Shown: positions 1 through 8,429 of the stretch, piece after piece
How positions within the stretch are numbered: the first letter of the stretch is position 1
Layout of the letters: each line of letters starts with the position of its first letter
Assembly: GCF_900240295.1 (NCBI RefSeq)
Contig: NZ_OEQB01000005.1
Coordinates: forward strand, 1 to 64,000
Direction: 5' to 3'
DNA from: Megasphaera vaginalis (ex Bordigoni et al. 2020)
GTDB taxonomy: Bacteria; Bacillota; Negativicutes; Veillonellales; Megasphaeraceae
DNA length: 64,000 nt
The notes under the pieces: generated by a model
The model's input: only the letters and a program-made list of their open reading frames with translations
The model's database searches: none
Told to the model about the DNA's origin: nothing
Position numbers and translations under genes: made by a program

Positions 1-124
1 CAAAGCCTTTCTTCGACAATACCTTGGTAATTGCTGCCGTTAATGTCGTTTTGCCATGGTCTACGTGGCCGATCGTTCCAATGTTAACATGCGGTTTGGT
101 TCTTTCGTATTTTTCTTTAGCCAT
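1..124 (-). CDS. tuf: Elongation factor Tu, N-terminal part (runs off left edge)
   Basis: Translation elongation factor Tu is the GTPase that carries aminoacyl-tRNA to the ribosome. Only about 41 N-terminal residues are present, beginning [20 protein letters not shown] and continuing through the P-loop [11 protein letters not shown]. The start is fixed by the family N-terminus and by a CCTCC (AGGAGG-type ribosome site on the minus strand) near 136-140. It lies downstream of a five-gene tRNA array on the same strand, an arrangement similar to the tRNA-tufB operons of other bacteria, so it is probably co-transcribed with the tRNAs. Confidence 0.97.
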   Translation of the reverse strand, partial: MAKEKYERTKPHVNIGTIGHVDHGKTTLTAAITKVLSKKGF

Positions 125-251
125 TTTGCTGATTTCCTCCTTCAGGAAAAACAAACTCTTGCGACTATTCTGTAAAAGCTGCCGAAGCAGCATTAAGCAG
201 ACGAATAATTTCGGATATAGAAATAACCCCGCAAAACGAGGTTATTTAGTG

Positions 252-328
252 TGGTGGCGGCTCGGAGATTCGAACTCTGGACACTGCGGGTATGAACCGC
301 ATGCTCTAGCCAACTGAGCTAAGCCGCC
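252..328 (-). tRNA. tRNA-Met (CAT), elongator type
   Basis: The cloverleaf is readable on the minus strand: a GGCGGCT acceptor arm paired with AGCCGCC, discriminator A and an encoded CCA. The anticodon arm is TGCGG-TTCATAC-CCGCA, giving CAT. The normal G1-C72 pair and lack of the initiator GGG/CCC anticodon stem point to elongator Met. A CAT tRNA modified to read AUA (Ile2) is the alternative. Confidence 0.93.
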
Positions 329-331
329 ATG

Positions 332-407
332 TGGAGCTATTGACCGGGATTGAACCGGTGACCTTATCCTTACCAAGGATACGCTCTACCGACTGAGCTA
401 CAACAGC
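332..407 (-). tRNA. tRNA-Thr (GGT)
   Basis: The 76-nt cloverleaf has acceptor GCTGTTG/CAATAGC, anticodon arm TATCC-TTGGTAA-GGATA (anticodon GGT), a GGTTCAATCCC T-arm and an encoded CCA. It is the fourth gene of the tRNA array read towards tuf. Confidence 0.95.
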
Positions 408-445
408 TTAATACCGTTCAAAGCCATATGCTGTTTTAAAAAATT

Positions 446-521
<76 letters not shown>

Positions 522-528
522 ACAATAT

Positions 529-614
529 TGGTGGTGGGAGAAGGATTCGAACCTTCGAAGGCGGACGCCGGCAGATTTACAGTCTGCTCCCTTTAGCCAC
601 TCGGGAATCCCACC
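529..614 (-). tRNA. tRNA-Tyr (GTA)
   Basis: This is an 86-nt class II tRNA with a long variable arm. The acceptor is GGTGGGA/TCCCACC, the anticodon arm GCAGA-CTGTAAA-TCTGC (anticodon GTA), and CCA is encoded. Confidence 0.95.
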
Positions 615-618
615 ATTT

Positions 619-694
<76 letters not shown>

Positions 695-715
695 TTACCT
701 AACAGAACGTAGTTA

Positions 716-744
716 ATTATACCTAATAAGAAACCGTCTGTCAA
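716..744 (-). promoter_or_regulatory. Consensus sigma-70-type promoter of the tRNA-tuf operon
   Basis: On the minus strand an exact TTGACA (739-744) is followed by a 17-base spacer and an exact TATAAT (716-721), about 22 bases before the first tRNA. This is a perfect housekeeping promoter, as expected for stable-RNA genes. Confidence 0.93.
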
Positions 745-1080
745 TAGCATTGCATAACATTGCATAATAAACCTACAATTTTTTCAGAAGGTAGCGCTAT
801 ATCATCTGTTACGTAGTAAAGTATACTATATGCACGTAAAAAAGGCAAGCAAAAGACGTTTCTCTCTCTGTTGATAACTAAGCCGGTGTTTCCCCGCCAG
901 AGGACATCCCCGCACGCGAGGAGGCGAATGAATAACCAAGATACTGGCGGCTTCCCCTGAAAAAAGGCCGTCGTTTGCCTTCCCGACCGGGACACACGGC
1001 AAAACACCAGGGAGCCGCCTCTCCAAAGAAACGGCGCCCTTGACAAATCCTCGAGGATAACGCCCCTATTCATCATACAG
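745..1080. other. Non-coding gap between tRNA promoter and dhaM
   Basis: I see no recognisable gene here. A long open frame on the minus strand overlaps the end of dhaM in another frame and has no family features. Short repeats of TTGCATAA lie just upstream of the tRNA promoter. Confidence 0.6.
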
Positions 1081-1467
1081 TCAATCTGGCAGCTTTTTGG
1101 CCTCCCGCACTTCTGCAATCCTATCGGCAATCTCTTCCAGCGTGGCCCCGGCAGCCGCCTCAACGGCCGCAAAAACGGCGCCTTCAACGACGGGGCAGTC
1201 CAACAGAAGCAGACGCCGGTCCGTCATGGTTTCCATAACCATTTCCGCCGTCATGACAGCGCTGCCCATATCCATAATCAAAACGACACCATCATCCGAG
1301 TACGCTTCCTCGACGGCCTGACTGATTCGCGCAAAGCTGGTGCCGATGCTGCCGTCTTCCAATCCGCCGGCAGCGACTATACGGACCGTGTCGGCCATGG
1401 CCGCAGCCAGTTCAACAACGCCTTCAGCCAGTTTTCGGCTATGTGAGATAACGACAATTCCTACCAT
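1081..1467 (-). CDS. dhaM: PTS-dependent dihydroxyacetone kinase, phosphoryl donor subunit DhaM
   Basis: DhaM accepts phosphate from HPr and passes it to the ADP held by DhaL, so dihydroxyacetone is phosphorylated at the expense of PEP. At 128 residues it is the single EIIA-mannose-like domain form found in Firmicutes, not the three-domain Escherichia form. The phosphorylatable histidine is His9 in VVISHS, and the conserved MDMGSA segment follows at about residue 65. It is the last gene of dhaK-dhaL-dhaM, 12 bases after dhaL. It lies in the cytoplasm and depends on general PTS proteins not encoded in the window. Confidence 0.93.
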   Translation of the reverse strand: MVGIVVISHSRKLAEGVVELAAAMADTVRIVAAGGLEDGSIGTSFARISQAVEEAYSDDGVVLIMDMGSAVMTAEMVMETMTDRRLLLLDCPVVEGAVFAAVEAAAGATLEEIADRIAEVREAKKLPD

Positions 1468-1479
1468 GGTTTTCTCTCC

Positions 1480-2103
1480 TTAAGCAATACGTCCGGCAAT
1501 GACTTGAAGCATGAAAAGAGAAGATGTCGCGCCCGGATCCTGGTGACCGATGCTCCGCTCACCGAGGTAGCTGGCTCGTCCTTTCGCCGCCGCAATCGTT
1601 TTCGTATAGGCAACGCCCGCCTCGGCCGCCGCGACCGCTTTTTTTACGGCCAGGGCAAGTTCTTCCCCGTCGGCAAGCGAACGGGCCAGCGCTTCATACG
1701 CCGGACAAAGGGCATCCAACATCGTTTTATCCCCCTTTTCCGCTCTGCCGCGCATCTTTACGCCTTCAATCGCAGCTGCAAAGGCCGTCTGAAAATCAAT
1801 TGCCGTAAGTTCCAGCTTATCTTTGCAGGTCGCTCCGGCTTTCATGAAAGCCGTACCGTACAACGGCCCTGAAGCGCCCCCGACGGTAGAAACTAATTGC
1901 ATGCCGACACCTTTAAGGATTGTCCCGATATCCTTATCTGCCAGCTCCGGCAGTTTTTCTTCCACAGCCTTAAAGCCCCGCGCCATATTGATGCCATGAT
2001 CGCCATCGCCGATAGCGGTATCCAGATCTGTGAGATATTCTTTTTCCGCGCGGATCTTCTCCGCCATCGCTTTAATTACCGCCAATACTGCTTCCCGATC
2101 CAT
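1480..2103 (-). CDS. dhaL: Dihydroxyacetone kinase ADP-binding subunit DhaL
   Basis: DhaL holds a permanently bound ADP that is recharged by DhaM and transfers phosphate to dihydroxyacetone on DhaK. The Mg-ADP ligands are visible as the acidic motif DTAIGDGDHG, with Asp28, Asp33 and Asp35. The ADP-binding GGASGPLYG segment lies at about residues 75-84 and HQDPGATS near the C-terminus. At 207 residues it has the usual length. It sits 22 bases downstream of dhaK and 12 upstream of dhaM in one operon. Confidence 0.95.
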   Translation of the reverse strand: MDREAVLAVIKAMAEKIRAEKEYLTDLDTAIGDGDHGINMARGFKAVEEKLPELADKDIGTILKGVGMQLVSTVGGASGPLYGTAFMKAGATCKDKLELTAIDFQTAFAAAIEGVKMRGRAEKGDKTMLDALCPAYEALARSLADGEELALAVKKAVAAAEAGVAYTKTIAAAKGRASYLGERSIGHQDPGATSSLFMLQVIAGRIA

Positions 2104-2125
2104 ACCTGAGCATCTCCTTTCCGCC

Positions 2126-3115
2126 TTATTTTTTCAAAGCCGGCGTATCGGCTTTGGCGTCATACAGCCCTTTAAGTTCCTCGTCAAGACGCAACAGAGT
2201 CAGCGAGAAGCCCGCCATTTCAATTGACGTCATATAATTGCCTACAAGCGTATCATAGACGATGATCTGCCGCTCCTTCAGATAGTCTTGAACAAAATTA
2301 TTGACGACGTACAGTTCCATCAGCGGCGTTCCGCCCATGCCATTGACGAGTACAACGACTTCGCGTCCGACATAATCAAGATCAGCGAGAATTTTATCCA
2401 GTAATATTTCGGCAATTTTGTCGGCAGACTGCAACGTTTCCCGATGCGTTCCCGGCTCACCGTGAATACCGATGCCGATTTCCATTTCATCTTCGGCCAA
2501 TTCGAATCCCGGCTTTCCGTTGGCCGGAACAGTACAAGGATAAACAGCCATTCCCATCGACCGCACATTGGCAACGGTTTTTTCAGCAACCTCCTTAACC
2601 TCGGCCAGGCTGCCGCCGCTTTCCGCTTTAGCGCCGGCTATCTTATGCACAAATACCGTCCCGGCCACACCGCGACGCCCTGTCGTATAAAGGCTGTCCT
2701 TAACGGCTACATCATCGTTGACAACGACATAATCTGCAGTAATCCCATCCTCTTGCGCCAGATCAATAGCCATTTCAAAATTCATCATATCGCCTGTATA
2801 GTTTTTGACGATGCAAAGCACACCTTCTTCCGTGGCAACAGCCTTGATCCCTTCTAAAATCTGATCTGGCGTCGGCGAGGTAAAAACGGCGCCGGCCACG
2901 GCCGCATCCAGCATTCCTTCTCCCACATAGCCGCCGTGCGCCGGTTCATGACCGCTGCCGCCGCCGCTGACCAAAGCGACACGACCGGATTTTTTCACTT
3001 TCCGCACGATAATATTACGATCTTCCAACTGGGAAAGTTTTCTTGGAAACGCCTTGGCCAATCCTTGTATCATTTGCGCCTCTACCAACTCCGTATCATT
3101 TAGAATTTTTTTCAT
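2126..3115 (-). CDS. dhaK: Dihydroxyacetone kinase substrate-binding subunit DhaK
   Basis: DhaK binds dihydroxyacetone covalently and presents it to DhaL for phosphorylation to dihydroxyacetone phosphate, feeding glycerol or DHA carbon into glycolysis. The 329-residue protein has the DAK1 signature GGGSGHEPAHGGYVG at residues 51-65. The hemiaminal-forming histidine is His218 in GIGIHGEPG, the same position as in the Escherichia enzyme. A strong AAGGAGG site precedes the ATG. The LysR gene upstream lies on the same strand, but a separate promoter precedes dhaK. Confidence 0.96.
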   Translation of the reverse strand: MKKILNDTELVEAQMIQGLAKAFPRKLSQLEDRNIIVRKVKKSGRVALVSGGGSGHEPAHGGYVGEGMLDAAVAGAVFTSPTPDQILEGIKAVATEEGVLCIVKNYTGDMMNFEMAIDLAQEDGITADYVVVNDDVAVKDSLYTTGRRGVAGTVFVHKIAGAKAESGGSLAEVKEVAEKTVANVRSMGMAVYPCTVPANGKPGFELAEDEMEIGIGIHGEPGTHRETLQSADKIAEILLDKILADLDYVGREVVVLVNGMGGTPLMELYVVNNFVQDYLKERQIIVYDTLVGNYMTSIEMAGFSLTLLRLDEELKGLYDAKADTPALKK

Positions 3116-3184
3116 AATAAACGCCTCCTTTTATCATCAGCTAAGCAAACGAAGTTCTCCGCACGGCAATGGACATATGTATTT

Positions 3185-3214
3185 AGTATATCATTATTCT
3201 TTTTTGTATGCCAA
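3185..3214 (-). promoter_or_regulatory. dhaK: Probable promoter of dhaKLM
   Basis: On the minus strand TTGGCA (3209-3214) and TATACT (3185-3190) are separated by 18 bases, about 70 bases upstream of the dhaK start. Confidence 0.65.
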
Positions 3215-3221
3215 ATCGCAA

Positions 3222-4115
3222 TTATATAAGTCCTCTTTTCCAGCGAGACAGAACAAAATTCCTGAATCGTTCTACAACAGGAAGCATATTGGCTTGTTTA
3301 TAAACGGCTAAATATATATATCGTTTTTCCATCGGATCAGCAATCGGAATTCTGTCCAGGTCATAATACTGCAACGTATAAAAATCGGGAATAACGGCCA
3401 CCCCATAGCCGGCGGCGACAAAGCCGGCCATGGCATTGTCTTCTTCAATATGCGTCACGACTTCCGGATAGGTGCCGGCAGCGGTAAACAAGGCCTTGAT
3501 CTGTGTATAGAGGCCGCTTTCCTTATTAAAAGATATAAACGGGTACTGCTCCAACTCTCGTATTGATACGGACCCTCTGTTACTGAGAGGATGCCCCTTG
3601 GGCGCAATGACGACCAACTTCTCTTCAGCAACAGGATAAAACGTCAGTTCAGATGCATCTTCGACGGAGGAGCAAAAAGCCAAATCAATCGTTTCTTCTT
3701 TCAATTCGGCAAGCAAATCACTCGTCGTTCCTTGACGGAAATCAAAACTGATCTGGCTGTTGCCCGGACTGTTCTTAAACTGCATAATCATTTCCGGCAC
3801 AACCGTATATCCCATGGTATAAATAAAGCCTAAATTGATACGGCCTTTATCCGGACTGGTATACGCCCTCATCACATCAATGCCATGCTCCAGTTCAGAC
3901 AGAGATTTGGTAACATAAGGCAGAAAAATGCGGCCGTATCTTGTCAAATAAATATTGCGACCTCTTTTTTCAAAAAGATGCACGCCCAGTTCTTTTTCCA
4001 AGTCTCGTATCGATCGGTTCAAGCTGGGTTCCGTAATATACAATGACTCGGCAGCCTTCCGATAATGTTCCGTTTCGGATAATTTGATGAAATACTGCAA
4101 CTGCTTTAAATTCAT
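3222..4115 (-). CDS. LysR-family transcriptional regulator
   Basis: This is a 297-residue LysR-type regulator. The N-terminal winged helix-turn-helix (MNLKQLQYFIKLSETEHYRK, then ESLYITEPSLNRSIRDLEKE) covers residues 1-60 and a periplasmic-binding-protein-like effector domain follows from about residue 90. I chose the ATG at 4115 because the AAGGGGTG ribosome site sits 8 bases upstream. A GTG at 4124 would overlap that site. It is divergent from the reductase/YdiB/AroD cassette that starts at 4490, the standard layout for a LysR regulator and its target, so it probably senses a hydroaromatic or related acid. Control of dhaK is less likely. Confidence 0.9.
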   Translation of the reverse strand: MNLKQLQYFIKLSETEHYRKAAESLYITEPSLNRSIRDLEKELGVHLFEKRGRNIYLTRYGRIFLPYVTKSLSELEHGIDVMRAYTSPDKGRINLGFIYTMGYTVVPEMIMQFKNSPGNSQISFDFRQGTTSDLLAELKEETIDLAFCSSVEDASELTFYPVAEEKLVVIAPKGHPLSNRGSVSIRELEQYPFISFNKESGLYTQIKALFTAAGTYPEVVTHIEEDNAMAGFVAAGYGVAVIPDFYTLQYYDLDRIPIADPMEKRYIYLAVYKQANMLPVVERFRNFVLSRWKRGLI

Positions 4116-4489
4116 ATATCGCACCCCTTACTTATCCTGATTTTTCACAAAGTCTTCTAATTTTATTGTTATTTTACCTATTAATATATAATGAATAAAG
4201 TATTAATTGTGTCGTTGAACGCGTTTTTAAGTATTCGCATATTTTCTAACGCAATAACGCATCCAAGAAAAGTCAGCCAGATTTTTTTCAGTATAACTAT
4301 TCATATTTCTGATTTTTATTTATCCATTCACTTTAATTATATTCTTTTTAATAGCTCTTATGAATTATTTATCCATTAATTTAGAAATTGTCCTATTAAA
4401 ATCATCTTCGTATAATAAGTTTGTAAAACGAACTTAGTTCTTTTTTTCACTAATTATTCGTATATCGAATTATGAGGAGGTCATCATTA
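4116..4489. promoter_or_regulatory. Divergent control region between LysR gene and the hydroaromatic cassette
   Basis: This is an AT-rich 374-bp gap without a gene. On the plus strand TTGTCC (4388-4393), a 17-base spacer and an exact TATAAT (4411-4416) form a good promoter for the reductase gene. Imperfect inverted repeats, including a TATTCG/CGAATT pair just before the ribosome site, are candidate LysR contact sites. Confidence 0.65.
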
Positions 4490-6496
4490 ATGAATACACC
4501 GTACGCCCATATTTTCCAGCCGTTGACGGTGAAACGCACTACGCTTCGCAATCGTATCATCATGCCGCCAATGGGTTCAAACTATGCCACTTTTACCGGC
4601 GAAGTATCGGAAGAAATGAAAGATTACTACGGACTTCGCGCAAAGGGCGGTACTGCATTGATTACCGTCGAAAATGCCTGCATTGACTATCCCTTGGCAA
4701 CAAACGGAACAAAGCAGCTGCGCATTGATAAAAAACAATTTATCCCCGGTCTCTATGAATTAACGGAACGGATTCACCTGTACGGAGCGCTGGCGTCAAT
4801 CCAATTAAACCATGCCGGCGCGTCTGCCTATCCGGAGCGATTGAACGGACTCCAAGCCGTTTCTTCTTCATCTGTCCCGTCAAAAGAAGGAAATCCGGCG
4901 CCGCGGCCCTTAACGAAACAGGAAATTCTGGCAATCGTCGATAAATATGCCAAAGCGGCTGAAAACGCCGTTGCCGCCGGCTTTGATATGGTAGAAATTC
5001 ACGGCGGCCATTCGTACCTGCTCGACCAGTTCCTCTCGCCGCTATATAATAAGAGAACTGATGAATTCGGCGGTTGTTATGAAAATCGTGCCCGCTTTGC
5101 CCGACTCGTCGTCGAAGCTGTCCGTGCTGCTGTCGGCAAATGGATACCCATTTCTTTCCGCATCTCTGCTGATGAGTTTATAAAAGGCGGCAATACATTG
5201 GAAGATACCTTAATGCTGCTGGAATTTATCGAACCGGAAGTCGATATCATCAACGTTTCGGCAGCAGTAAACGATTCGCTCCAATACCAGATCGATAAAT
5301 GCGACATGCCCGACGGCTGGCGCGCCTATTTATCAGAAGCTGTCCGAAAAAAATTCGGTAAGCCCGTCATTATTTCCGGCAACATCCGCGATCCGAAAAT
5401 TGCAGATGACATCATCGCCCAGAGCAAAAGCGATCTTATCGCCATGGGTCGCGGTTTAATCGCCGATCCCGATTGGGTTCGCAAGGTGCAAAGCGGTCAT
5501 GCAGACTGCCTGCGCAAGTGTATCAGCTGCAATATCGGCTGCGCCGATCACCGCATCGCGAAATCAAAGCCGATCCGTTGCACAATCAACCCTGCCGTAA
5601 TTGAAGGCGAACAGTACCGTCAGAAGAAAGTAACGCGCCCGCTGCACGTTGTCGTCATCGGCGCCGGCACAGGCGGACTTGAAACAGCTTGCACCGCCGC
5701 TGAAGTGGGCTGCCGCGTAACGCTTATCGAACGGGACAAGGAAGTAGGCGGCATGGCCCGCAGAATTGCCCGCTTCCCTGAAAAGTCCCGTATCGAAGAT
5801 TTCCCCGCTTACCTCGAAAAACGGGCTGCTGCGCTGCCGAATCTGACACTCAAGCTGAATACGACAGCGACGAAAGAACTGTTGACAGAATTGCAGCCGG
5901 ATATTCTCTACGCCGCTACCGGGTCCAAGCCGATGCTGCCGCCGATTGAAGGCTTACGTGAATTGACGGATGCTGAAGGATCCGCTATCCAGTCCATTGA
6001 AGGCTTTATGAAAAACATTCCTTATTTCGAAAAGAATGCTGCCGGGAAAAATGTGGTTATCATCGGTTGCGGTGCTGTCGGCCTCGATGTAATGGAATTC
6101 TTCGCACTCCGTAAAGCACGCGTCACGATGATTGAAATGATGCCATCCTTCGGTAAAGACGCCGATGTCGTTTCCAAACAGACATTCAAAGAACTGTTAG
6201 CCACTCATCCTGTCGACATGCACCTCGGCACATCCCTGCAAAAGGTGCTGCCCCATACCTTCATTGCTTCAAAGGACGGGCAAGAAGCGGCTTATCCGTT
6301 CGATTACGGATTCATCTGCATGGGACTCGTTCCTGATATCCCGTCAGACGATCCCTTCCGAACATACGCAACCGAACACGGAATTCCTTTCGACAATATT
6401 GGCAACAGCCGAAAAACCGGCCAGATCATCCACGGCGTGGAATCGGGACGCAGCATCTTACAGACCATTGATATGATCGGCGGTTTCGACGCCTGA
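4490..6496 (+). CDS. NADH:flavin oxidoreductase / 2-enoate reductase family (Old Yellow Enzyme plus FAD/NAD domain)
   Basis: This 668-residue flavo-iron-sulfur reductase of the 2,4-dienoyl-CoA/2-enoate reductase type reduces activated C=C bonds with NAD(P)H. The FMN TIM barrel (residues 1 to about 360) carries the family motifs QLNHAG and HGGHSYLLDQFLSP. A 4Fe-4S cysteine cluster follows (CLRKCISCNIGC with a later Cys). The C-terminal half is an FAD/NAD fold starting VVVIGAGTGGLE, with a second dinucleotide motif NVVIIGCGAVGLD. I use the ATG at 4490 because AGGAGG lies 9-10 bases upstream. An upstream in-frame ATG at 4472 contains that ribosome site. The gene leads a set with YdiB-like and AroD genes. 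From memory a similar order with a LysR gene exists in Listeria. Its substrate is unknown. Confidence 0.9.
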   Translation: MNTPYAHIFQPLTVKRTTLRNRIIMPPMGSNYATFTGEVSEEMKDYYGLRAKGGTALITVENACIDYPLATNGTKQLRIDKKQFIPGLYELTERIHLYGALASIQLNHAGASAYPERLNGLQAVSSSSVPSKEGNPAPRPLTKQEILAIVDKYAKAAENAVAAGFDMVEIHGGHSYLLDQFLSPLYNKRTDEFGGCYENRARFARLVVEAVRAAVGKWIPISFRISADEFIKGGNTLEDTLMLLEFIEPEVDIINVSAAVNDSLQYQIDKCDMPDGWRAYLSEAVRKKFGKPVIISGNIRDPKIADDIIAQSKSDLIAMGRGLIADPDWVRKVQSGHADCLRKCISCNIGCADHRIAKSKPIRCTINPAVIEGEQYRQKKVTRPLHVVVIGAGTGGLETACTAAEVGCRVTLIERDKEVGGMARRIARFPEKSRIEDFPAYLEKRAAALPNLTLKLNTTATKELLTELQPDILYAATGSKPMLPPIEGLRELTDAEGSAIQSIEGFMKNIPYFEKNAAGKNVVIIGCGAVGLDVMEFFALRKARVTMIEMMPSFGKDADVVSKQTFKELLATHPVDMHLGTSLQKVLPHTFIASKDGQEAAYPFDYGFICMGLVPDIPSDDPFRTYATEHGIPFDNIGNSRKTGQIIHGVESGRSILQTIDMIGGFDA

Positions 6497-6642
6497 CCGC
6501 GCCAAATCACCTGCTGCCGAATATTCGAGGCAACAGGGTGTCAGGCCGTATCATGATGGCTGTAATTCATCTGTACTACTGTAAGAGTATATATAATCTG
6601 TTTCTATCTCTATTTAATACATGTCAGGAGGACTAACTTATC

Positions 6643-7521
6643 ATGGGTAAAATCGCTATTACGGAAAGAGTAACAGGTCATACGGAATTAATTGGCTTGA
6701 TCGCCTATCCGATCCGCCACAGCATGTCGCCGACAATGCATAACGAAGCATTCAAAAAACTGGGATTGGATTATGTTTACGTCTGCTTTGAAGTAGATAA
6801 CTCCACCTTAAAGGATACCGTCGCCGGACTCCGCGCCATGAAAGTACGCGGCTGGAACGTTTCCATGCCGAATAAAGGGCCGATCACAGAATACCTCGAC
6901 AACTTATCGCCTGTTTCGCAAATCGTCGGCGCCTGCAACACCGTCGTTAATGATAACGGCGTGCTGACAGGCACGATTACAGACGGCGTCGGCGCAATGC
7001 AATCACTGAAAGAAGAAGGCGTTGCATATGTCGGCAAAAAAATGACCATTATCGGCGCCGGCGGCGCGGCTACTGCCATTCAAGTTCAAGCAGCCCTTGA
7101 CGGTGCTCGGGAAATCTCCATTTTCAATTTAAAAGATAAATTCTTCGCTCACGCCGAAAAAATCGTCAACGATTTGAATGAACGAACAGATTGTCGCGTA
7201 ACGCTCTTTGATTTGGCAGACCATGCCGCGTTAAAACGCGAACTCGACAGCAGCGACATTTATATTGACGCCACATCATGCGGCATGAAACCGTTGGAAG
7301 ATGTCGTCGCTATCCCCGACAAATCCTACTTGCGTCCTGATCTCGTCGTCATGGACACCGTCTATGCACCGCGTGAAACGAAGCTGATGAAATGGGCACA
7401 GGAAGTCGGTTGCCATACCTTCAACGGTCTCGGCATGATGCTTTATCAAGGCGCTGCCGCCTTCAAACTGTGGACGGGAAAAGAAATGCCCGTCGAACAC
7501 ATAAAAGATATTTTGTTCTGA
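6643..7521 (+). CDS. ydiB: Quinate/shikimate dehydrogenase, YdiB-like
   Basis: This 292-residue NAD(P)-dependent dehydrogenase interconverts shikimate/3-dehydroshikimate and possibly quinate/3-dehydroquinate. Substrate-binding Ser27 and Ser29 lie in RHSMSP, catalytic Lys78 in NVSMPNKGP and the catalytic Asp114 in ITDGVGA. The nucleotide loop is IIGAGGAA from residue 137. The MPNK form of the lysine motif matches YdiB better than biosynthetic AroE, and a separate biosynthetic aroE lies at 13664-14488. AGGAGG precedes the ATG by 11 bases. Its place between the ene-reductase and dehydroquinase suggests catabolic or salvage use of hydroaromatic acids. Confidence 0.88.
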   Translation: MGKIAITERVTGHTELIGLIAYPIRHSMSPTMHNEAFKKLGLDYVYVCFEVDNSTLKDTVAGLRAMKVRGWNVSMPNKGPITEYLDNLSPVSQIVGACNTVVNDNGVLTGTITDGVGAMQSLKEEGVAYVGKKMTIIGAGGAATAIQVQAALDGAREISIFNLKDKFFAHAEKIVNDLNERTDCRVTLFDLADHAALKRELDSSDIYIDATSCGMKPLEDVVAIPDKSYLRPDLVVMDTVYAPRETKLMKWAQEVGCHTFNGLGMMLYQGAAAFKLWTGKEMPVEHIKDILF

Positions 7522-7574
7522 TATACACGAATATTGCTAACCCTCTAACTTCACTATTGAAAGGTCTGTCACTC

Positions 7575-8321
7575 ATGATTAAAATCGGAAATGTCAATTT
7601 GGATAACGGAATGCCGAAGATTTGCGTTCCCATCGTCGGCCGGACACAAGAGGAACTGGTCCAGGAATGCCGGTATTTACAGGGAAAGATTTATGATGTC
7701 GTTGAACTGCGCATCGACTTTCTCCAGAAGGTAACCGAACTGCGCGCCGTCGGCGAGGCTTTGGCAACAGTTCGCAGCGAATTGCCGGCGAGTGCCATTC
7801 TGTTTACCTTCCGTACCAAAGAAGAAGGCGGTGAAACCGTCGTTCCGGAAGCGTACTATTTCGACCTTATCCGCTACGCCATTGAAAGCGGCAACGTCGA
7901 TGCCGTCGATTTAGAATATTTCCGCAACGCAGACGCGATTCAAAAAACCGTCGCTCTCGCCAGGGAAAAAGGCGTAACTGTCGTCATGAGCAATCATGAT
8001 TTTAACAAGACGCCGTCGTTCGAAGAAATCACCGATCGTCTGATCGGTATGAAAAAAGCGGGAGCTCACGTAGCGAAATTGGCGTGCATGCCGAATTCCG
8101 CCAAAGACGTACTGACACTCCTGCGCGCCACGGAAAACGTCAAGTCGCAATATCCCGATGAACCGCTCATCACGATGTCCATGGGCAAACTCGGCGCTAT
8201 CAGTCGGATCAGCGGCGAAGTGTTCGGTTCCGCCCTGACCTTTGGCTCGGCCAAAAAGGCATCGGCGCCGGGCCAGCTTGAAGTGACCATGCTTCAGCAA
8301 ATTCTGCAGGCTCTTCACTGA
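7575..8321 (+). CDS. aroD: Type I 3-dehydroquinate dehydratase
   Basis: The enzyme dehydrates 3-dehydroquinate to 3-dehydroshikimate by a Schiff-base mechanism. At 248 residues it has the usual type I length. The catalytic pair is His141 in VMSNHDFN and the imine-forming Lys168 in HVAKLACMPNS, and the sugar-acid-binding ELRIDF is near residue 44. The ATG at 7575 follows AAAGG. It is the only dehydroquinase in the window. The large aro operon at 13-20 kb lacks aroD/aroQ, so this gene may serve biosynthesis as well as the cassette it sits in. Confidence 0.95.
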   Translation: MIKIGNVNLDNGMPKICVPIVGRTQEELVQECRYLQGKIYDVVELRIDFLQKVTELRAVGEALATVRSELPASAILFTFRTKEEGGETVVPEAYYFDLIRYAIESGNVDAVDLEYFRNADAIQKTVALAREKGVTVVMSNHDFNKTPSFEEITDRLIGMKKAGAHVAKLACMPNSAKDVLTLLRATENVKSQYPDEPLITMSMGKLGAISRISGEVFGSALTFGSAKKASAPGQLEVTMLQQILQALH

Positions 8322-8370
8322 CTGAAAACGATACTTAGCCACACGGATGATTTCTCCTTATACGGTCTTC

Positions 8371-8413
8371 AAAAAAAAGCAAGGCTGCTTACATAAGCAG
8401 CCTGCTTTTTTTG
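8371..8413. terminator. Bidirectional intrinsic terminator between aroD and ornithine decarboxylase
   Basis: GGCTGCTT and AAGCAGCC form the stem, extended by AGC/GCT pairs. It is flanked by an A-run on the left and a T-run on the right, so it can serve both convergent genes. Confidence 0.9.
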
Positions 8414-8429
8414 CCGACCTTGATCACTC

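Noticed and set aside
741-1187. Long minus-strand open frame over the gap and the end of dhaM
   Set aside because: It overlaps dhaM in another frame, has no recognisable domain or ribosome site, and reads as low-complexity basic sequence.
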